From Endocalyx cinctus (Eukaryota > Ascomycota > Sordariomycetes > Amphisphaeriales > Apiosporaceae), in the NCBI GenBank assembly GCA_001600455.1, contig BCKC01000001.1, positions 1,018,441 to 1,082,440 on the forward strand: 64,000 bases of DNA, written 5' to 3'. Position 1 is the first letter of the stretch; each line of letters opens with the position of its first letter. The position numbers were made by a program, and so were the translations under genes. This document shows positions 57,927-64,000 of this stretch, in pieces. The notes beneath the pieces are model-generated. The model was not told the origin of the DNA, ran no database searches, and saw nothing but the letters and a program-made list of their open reading frames with translations.

Positions 57927-58700
57927 ATGGATCAATACAAGAAATTTCAAGATCAGCGGAAAGCTCTCGAGTCACGGTTAAAGGAGAATCGAGAAACTGA
58001 AAGCTTGGCCGAAGCTGCTTGCGTCGCCGCTGGAACAGCTTGGATTACTGCTAAAAGGAAGAAAGAAGAAACTATAAAAGCCCTCGAGGCATGCGGTCTA
58101 GAGTATCAGAAAGCTAAGGAAGCCTTAGGCTCGACGACTGAGTCTAAATATGGTCCAATTTCTGTAAGTGGTTTACTTGACTTACGTGGGTGATGGCGAT
58201 AATTATCTAACGTGAGAAAGCAAACCGAGTCCGCTGCCGTAAAGCCCGCCGAATCAACACCCGTAAGTCCATTTCAGCATTCTCTTATATCTCCGACTTT
58301 TAGTATATCCTATTAATATCATAAAATTAGACGAGACAGTTCGATCGCAATGCATATCGACTTGGTAACAAATCCGTTGCCTCCCGAAGCTCAATCCCCA
58401 ATATGGGTTTGCCCAGCGAGCCTCCTCCTACTCTTGTAAGCGACAGCTGTCTTCATTATTTCGTTATGCTCATTATCATTTTACTGATGCATTTTGAAGT
58501 AGGGTCCCGAAAAGGGACCAGTCGGCGGCGTGTATGCCTCCAATCCGGCGCGACAAGCAAGGCGGAGACGAGCGGAACAGAACAGGATTGATCGCGAGAG
58601 ATCGCCTGAGCGAACGGCTCAGCGTCTGGCCGCGAGAACTGAGCGTTGGTGGAAAGACGAACTAGGGCTACGTAGGCCAAAGTTATCAAACACGCTATAA
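57927..58700 (+). CDS. Hypothetical coiled-coil protein, four exons
   Basis: Spliced model: exons 57927-58163, 58221-58262, 58331-58435 and 58503-58700; introns of 57, 68 and 67 bp, all phase 0 with donors GTAAGT, GTAAGT and GTAAGC; 193 residues. The N-terminal 75 residues form a charged helix (MDQYKKFQDQRKALESRLKE to LEYQKAKEALGSTTESKYGP), probably a coiled coil. The middle is short and polar (QTESAAVKPAESTP). The C-terminal third is strongly basic (RQARRRAEQNRIDRERSPER, then ARTERWWKDELGLRR), which could bind nucleic acid or membranes. No known domain is recognised. Three consecutive in-frame introns with good donors, and open frame throughout, make a real gene likely. A longer start at the ATG 57849 is possible in the same frame. 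Confidence 0.65.
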
Positions 58701-59284
58701 AAGATAGAGAGGATGAGATAGTGCGTGGATATCACTATGCCGGTTTTTCTCATGACTAGGTTGCGAGAATGGTATCTCATCACTATCTATGACTGCTTAT
58801 GACGATCGATCCTGTAAAAATTTGCACGCGTTGTTTTAATCTTTCTAATAACATATGATTTATGGGCTCTCCCATTTATGTCCCCTGATTCTTGTCCTCG
58901 CTTTTTTCCCCCGATATCTCCCGTAACATCTATTCGCAAGGAGAACTTCGTGTTATGGTCATGTATCAACCCGATTAACTCAGCGAAACTAAACAAAATG
59001 GATCGCCTTGTAGTATAAAGTGAACTGTTAGAATAGGGGATTTATTGATTCTAAACTTTTCTCTATCTTCTAAGTTGAGAGGCTGTATATGCAGATGAGT
59101 GCTGTCCTAGCAATCTCTCAAGTAACTGCTATCAAGTTCTATAAAATTGTTGACATATATAGCCACTTCCTGTAAGTAATATCCTGGCAATATTTGTCGG
59201 CTTCTAATGCGATAAACTATCTAGTCTAGGCTCACTGCTCTACCAAGTCTATAGTATGATGATTTTTTAAAGGATTAAATAACC
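58701..59284. other. Intergenic between convergent genes
   Basis: About 580 bp between the coiled-coil gene (+) and the GMC oxidoreductase gene (-). Nothing is recognised. Confidence 0.5.
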
Positions 59285-61125
59285 TCAATCTACCTTACTT
59301 TTGGCAATAATCACGGCAGCCTGCTCTGCCAGGGCGTAGACGGCGGCCTGTATGTGCGCGCCAATGCTGATTGGAATGATAGAGGCGTCGGCGATTCTGA
59401 GGTTGTTTACCCCTTTCACTCGAAGGTCTGTATCGACGACAGTTCCCATGGAGCAACTGCTAGAACCATGGAATGTAGATCTATATAGGTTTAAAAAAAA
59501 AAAAAGGTTTAAAGTGATTAGAAATGTGGTTCATAGCAGGTGGAAAAAAAAAAGGAGAAGAAAATGGGGCTCAACTTACACGGCCTGTGCCTTTACCCTA
59601 CTATCCAGATACTCATCACTAGCATCAATGCTGATAGGTTCGTATCCTGGAATCGCTGTTTCTCCGGAAATGATCTCACGTCCCAAGACCGTATCGCCCG
59701 TCATTAAATTGGTGATGTTCCGGAGAGAGTGGCGCCAAACATACTTATCAACTTCCGTAGCGAAGTAGTTCGGGTCGAGTACAGGCGCGTTGGCAGGGTC
59801 CTTGGACGAGATGGTTACCGTTCCGCGAGAAGTCGGCTTCATCGCCATGAGACCCGTACTAATATGGAGGCCGTCGGGGCTGAGAGGAGGGACGGCGATA
59901 TGCATGACGAAGTTCTCCATCATCGCCCAGTCTCTCTTCAGGAGATAATGGTTCGGGTCCGGCTCGGCTTTTCCTTCGTCCTTGGCTATGGCGGCCTCCA
60001 AACCTTCTCGGGGCACCCTCGTGCAAGCGATGGAACTCAGCGGCACGCCCTTGGCGAACCGCGGTTCTGCGAATAGCGGGTTCGCAGATCCGATAACATA
60101 TCCTTTCTCCGGCTCGGTTAACCTCCAGTTCAGAAACATCATGGCGTGGTCGTTGAAGTTCTTGCCCACTTCGGAGAGTTCCACTTTTGTCTCGATGTCG
60201 TATTTTGATAGCACCTCCTTGGGCCCCAAGCCGGAAAGCATCATCAGTTGGGGAGTCCGATAAGCTCCGGCTGAGAGTATGATCTCGCTTCCTTTGATCT
60301 CGGTACCGTCAGAAAGCTTGACTCCCACGGCCTTTACGTCACCCTCTCCCTCGTCTTCCAGGACCACGGCCGCGACGAGGGTATCGCATATTACGGCGAC
60401 GCCCTCCAGGGGATACACCAAAGGCGCGATCTGCCGGACGCCGTCGGACCTATTTTCGTTGAGCGTGCCGAAGCCGATGTTATTTCCGGCGTTGTAGTCT
60501 CTCCCGGGCAGCTTTCGGACGCCGACTTCCTCCCAAGCCCGCTCGACGCGCTCGGCCAGCGGGTAGATCCGGCCGGTCGAGACGGGCGACTCGATCCGCA
60601 TCTTACCGTGCCGGCCGTGGGATCCGGCGTTTTCGCCCTCGAACCACCGCTCCGTCATCTTGAAGTACGGAAGCTGCCCGGCGTAGCTCCAGCGGTCGTC
60701 GCTCACCGCTTCGCCCCAGCTGTCGTAGTCGGCTTGGGCGCCTCGAAACCAGCCGCCTATGATTTATACGCTTTAAGTTTTATACCCAGGAATGAAAAAA
60801 AGAGAGATAAGGATTTAATGATCAATTACTAACATCCATTAATAACTGAACCTCCGCCGAGAGCCCGCCCAGACGGAATGTGGACCTCGCGTCCGTCGTA
60901 ATGCCTCTGCGGCACGGACTTGTAACCCCAGTCAAAGCTACCACCAATAAAGTTCAGCGAGCCGTGATAAAGAATGTCTTTGTTACCTGAGACGTCCGGT
61001 CCGGCTTCGATCAGGAGAATCCGAGAAGAAGGTCGGTATTCCTTTAGGCGGCTCGCGATTACACAGCCGGCCACACCACCACCGACTATAAGATAGTCCC
61101 ATTTCGTAGAAGGAAGAGCCTCCAT
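59285..61125 (-). CDS. GMC-family FAD oxidoreductase, three exons
   Basis: Spliced model: exon 1 61125-60834, exon 2 60756-59580, exon 3 59480-59285; introns of 77 bp (donor GTTAGT) and 99 bp (donor GTAAGT); 554 residues. The glucose-methanol-choline family oxidises alcohols with FAD; fungal members include aryl-alcohol, glucose and choline oxidases and dehydrogenases. The FAD-binding motif GGGVAG is at residues 15-20 (DYLIVGGGVAGCVIASRLKE), with the ADP-binding Glu in LLIEAGPD. GRALGGGSVINGC ends exon 1 and GWFRGAQADYDSWGE opens exon 2. The second signature is GSEIILSAGAYRTPQLMMLS. The C-terminal catalytic block is STFHGSSSCSMGT in exon 3 (active-site His), with a second His in ISIGAHIQAAVYAL. 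No signal peptide, so it should be intracellular. The product looks complete. The substrate is unknown. Confidence 0.92.
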
Positions 61126-64000
61126 GATGAAAAAGAAAAAAAAGAAAAAAAGCGCGTAGTTTAATAAATGTTTATTATCGTGATGGTTATGATAGAAATA
61201 TCGGTATGAGAATCACAATGTTTTACAGGAGGAGAAAAGCAAATTTACCACGAAGTAGGCAGTAAATCAACCCCCAGCTTTTAGTTTTTTTTTTAATGGA
61301 AGCAGTTTGTAAGCCAACTTCAGCTCGTAAGCGTCGGCTGCGGAGTAGTGACCTAACTTAGACATCGCAATCGACGACGCTCATACGAATCCTGCATACA
61401 CAATAATCCTACTTTTTTCATGTGTTTTTTTTTTTTTTTTCTCTTTCTCTATCATACTCGTGCAACTCTTTTATCGTCAACTCATTTAAAATGCGGCAAG
61501 TATGACTTACCATTCATTGACGGCCAATTATGTGTGACGAATGATCTAAATTTAGTTGGTTCAAATCACCAACAATGCGATACAACGAGAGGAAAACCGG
61601 GAAACGCAAAGTCTACCCTTTAATTGCCATGTTAACGCTGTCTCCACCGCAATGGGTTCTTTTTCTTTTTCAAGCCAATCAACAAAAGGAAGTACACTGA
61701 ACAGGTCTACTGGCACCTGCTGACAGAACTACCGAAAATGGTATACCGATGTAGTTAGGTTGAGGAGTCAGTCAAGAAAGGATCGTACGTACAGAGTATA
61801 CGGAGTATACATTACACTAAATGAATGAGGAGGGAGTTTTACACTTATTCTGAAATTGTTTATATTCATATGGATATTTCTGGCATAGTAAATGCCGTGA
61901 CTATTTATTGAATTACGAAAGTGCCACAACCTTGGGAAAAAAGAGAGAGAAAAAAAACTTGAAAAAATATGTGCTCTGGAATAGATACTCAATCATTTGT
62001 GTGGCTGGTGTGAGTGGCTGATCATGGCTACGTAATAAATATAATAATGCATCAGTTTACCGCTTTACCACTTTATAGCCCTAACAGCTTATCCTACCTG
62101 TCTGCCTGTCTACCAACCATAGAAACCCTTGATATATACTGTATCCAATGTATAGTAAAGTGACAAGACCAAACCCATCCTGCTATCTTATTTTTGGGTC
62201 GTTGGGTCCTGTTATTTTTACATAAAATGTTTTCCGTGCCGAGAACCTTTTCCGAATTCATTACAACGTCACCCTCGAATGAAATGTCCTTTACGCACTT
62301 GAAAACTCTTGGGCTGCTTCCCCCACCTAGAAACTGCTGTCGCTCTCCATCCACAGCGTAAGCATGCTGTACTGTACTTGTAAATTATTACTACGTACAT
62401 GAATTCACCGTTCCACAAAGCTAGGGGTACTGAAACATTGTCTCACTTTCATGAACTTCACATTTCGTTTGAGATATATCCTATCTGCATACTTAGTGTA
62501 TATGTTGTCAACATACCACGACATGCCTTTTTCTTTTGCTAAATAAGTGTAGGGCTTACAAGACAAGTTCTAGAATAGGCAAGGTGAACATTACATCTGC
62601 ACCTCGGACGAATATACCGAACTCCGGAAAATCTGGGGGACATAACAGTCTAACCCAAATTAGTATGGGCTCCAACGGGGGTATTGACAGCTTCATACTC
62701 GCCTGCCTGTCTGTCTGCCCTGCACGTCTGGACTTTTCTTTTTCTTCCGACTTCACTTCTTTTTTTGAGCTTGAACTGAATAATCAGTATTTGATCCCTA
62801 TTATTTCTTTATAATAAGTCTTCTTAATATAACATAATTGGAAATAAGCGGTATTCCCGAAATCTTCCCTTTTTCTTTTCCATTTTTTCCTTCCTTATTT
62901 TGTGACGCGTCCATCAAGACTGCTCAGGTGGTCGTTCAATACGTAGATCCCAGTGATATCATACCAATAAGCGCCATGAAGATGGCAAGTATAGGACAAA
63001 AACAATTACTGTAAAGATGCTCGAATGAGGAGGAAATAAAGAAGAATACCCAATACGCTCCGCGTCATAATGACAATTTAGTGCGGACTTGGTGCGGGTT
63101 GAAGCAGACAATTCAGAATTCCTCTTCTTCCTTTCCTGGTTCCAAGCTCTCCGGCATGTGTGGGAGTTGGCACCCCCTCAGAGCATTATGGATACCTTTT
63201 TGTCATAACTTGACAGCCTATCAGTCCTTGATTCTTGGGTGGTGGACTGGATCTGCTTTGAATTGGCTATTATAATCCAAACTTGCAGGAACGAACTTTG
63301 GCTTCTCCAATTTCCCCTCGTCCATCCCAACTAAACTATCGAATCGGGACTTCAGTTCAGGACCTCTCAAGTTGCACAGCCGTCTCCTTGCATCAAAAAG
63401 CGAATCGGCAGTTTGTCAATTTAGTCGCGATGCATTTGTGATCCTGCCGGTGAAAAGATCAACGAGTGTTGAACTTGCAGTATAGTACAGCGGTTCCCAA
63501 CAAACTTGCCTTGAATTGCATCATATCTATGGTTCTCGTGTTTCCGTAAAACGGGAACTCTCTGCACTAGATATACTGACCCTATAGCAAAAGAAGAATA
63601 TAGTTCCACGTACACCCCAAACAATTCAGCGTTGACCAAGATCCCTGATACACGGATAACAGCCCGTCATGAAAAGTCCTACAACATCCTTGAACACCTG
63701 TATACCACGAAACCCGAGTATATCGTTACATTAAGAGACTTCAGTTACTGTACTTTTATGTCCGATCAGACCAATTATGCGGGGAATTATTGTCTCCATA
63801 TTCTTCCAAACCTATTTAAATACCAACCGTCTCCACCCCCGCATCTCACTTGCGTCTATTGCATTAGCTTGCGTCGAAAAGCTCCCAATAGGCATCAGCC
63901 ATTGCAAAAGGACGCTTGATCCATGAACCTTAGGGACAGGGGAGCTCTGAGGCTGGTCTAAAAGTATTTGTCTCAAGCTTCACCAAGATATTGTTCAGCT
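61126..64000. other. Intergenic to window end, no gene seen
   Basis: Short open frames occur on both strands but none has family resemblance or splice structure. A T run lies at about 61424-61440. TATACGGAGTATAC at about 61797-61810 is another copy of the CGGAGTA motif. A gene may begin beyond the window. Confidence 0.5.

Noticed and set aside
1..64000. CRISPR arrays, intact transposons, rRNA and tRNA genes
   Set aside because: No regularly spaced direct repeats, no transposase or reverse-transcriptase motifs and no cloverleaf-compatible sequences were recognised on either strand by eye.

Overview
This window looks like nuclear DNA of a filamentous ascomycete (Pezizomycotina; a Sordariomycete is my best guess from general impression, not from any database match). 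The evidence is a low density of genes, short introns of about 50-200 bp with GT(A/G)xGT donors and CTRAC-like branch sites, proteins typical of moulds (Mediator subunit 5/Nut1, GMC oxidoreductase, Baeyer-Villiger-type monooxygenase, DUF4202, AIM18-like protein), and many A/T homopolymer runs. I see no bacterial operons, tRNA, rRNA, CRISPR array or intact transposon.

Layout. 1-5 kb: intergenic, with a decayed FAD-linked oxidoreductase at about 1.83-2.4 kb. 5-9.4 kb: a UbiA prenyltransferase (+), a short-chain dehydrogenase (-) and an AIM18-type chalcone-isomerase-like mitochondrial protein (+). 10.1-17.3 kb: three minus-strand spliced genes: a Myb-like protein, a DUF4202 protein with an unusually long intron, and a single-pass surface protein with a cysteine-rich ectodomain and a repeated Pro/Gln/Tyr tail. 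17.3-29.6 kb: a 12 kb gene desert. 29.6-40.6 kb: the gene-rich core, with an orphan protein, Mediator subunit 5 (six exons, one GC-AG intron), a LigB-type extradiol dioxygenase, an aldehyde-dehydrogenase-like pseudoenzyme with a C-terminal membrane anchor, and a small orphan. 43.5-46.3 kb: a flavin monooxygenase and a dithiol glutaredoxin. 47-48.8 kb: a decayed cytochrome P450 next to a decayed hotdog-fold thioesterase. 50.4-54.2 kb: a UBL-BAG membrane co-chaperone and ribosomal protein uL13 (Rpl16). 56.6-61.1 kb: two orphan proteins and a GMC oxidoreductase. 61.1-64 kb: intergenic.

How the genes relate. Housekeeping genes (Mediator, ribosomal protein, glutaredoxin, BAG) are mixed with single secondary-metabolism-type enzymes (UbiA, SDR, LigB, flavin monooxygenase, GMC). 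Three further enzymes of that type survive only as frameshifted remnants (FAD oxidase, P450, thioesterase). There is no continuous biosynthetic cluster. The pattern is better explained by a region that once held more oxidative-metabolism genes and has lost several. I did not find a clear undescribed system. The most interesting items are the P450-thioesterase relic, the ALDH-like protein lacking both catalytic motifs, and the recurrent GTACGGAGTAC and TAGGTA-type intergenic motifs. Exon boundaries were worked out by hand from splice signals, reading frame and family resemblance.
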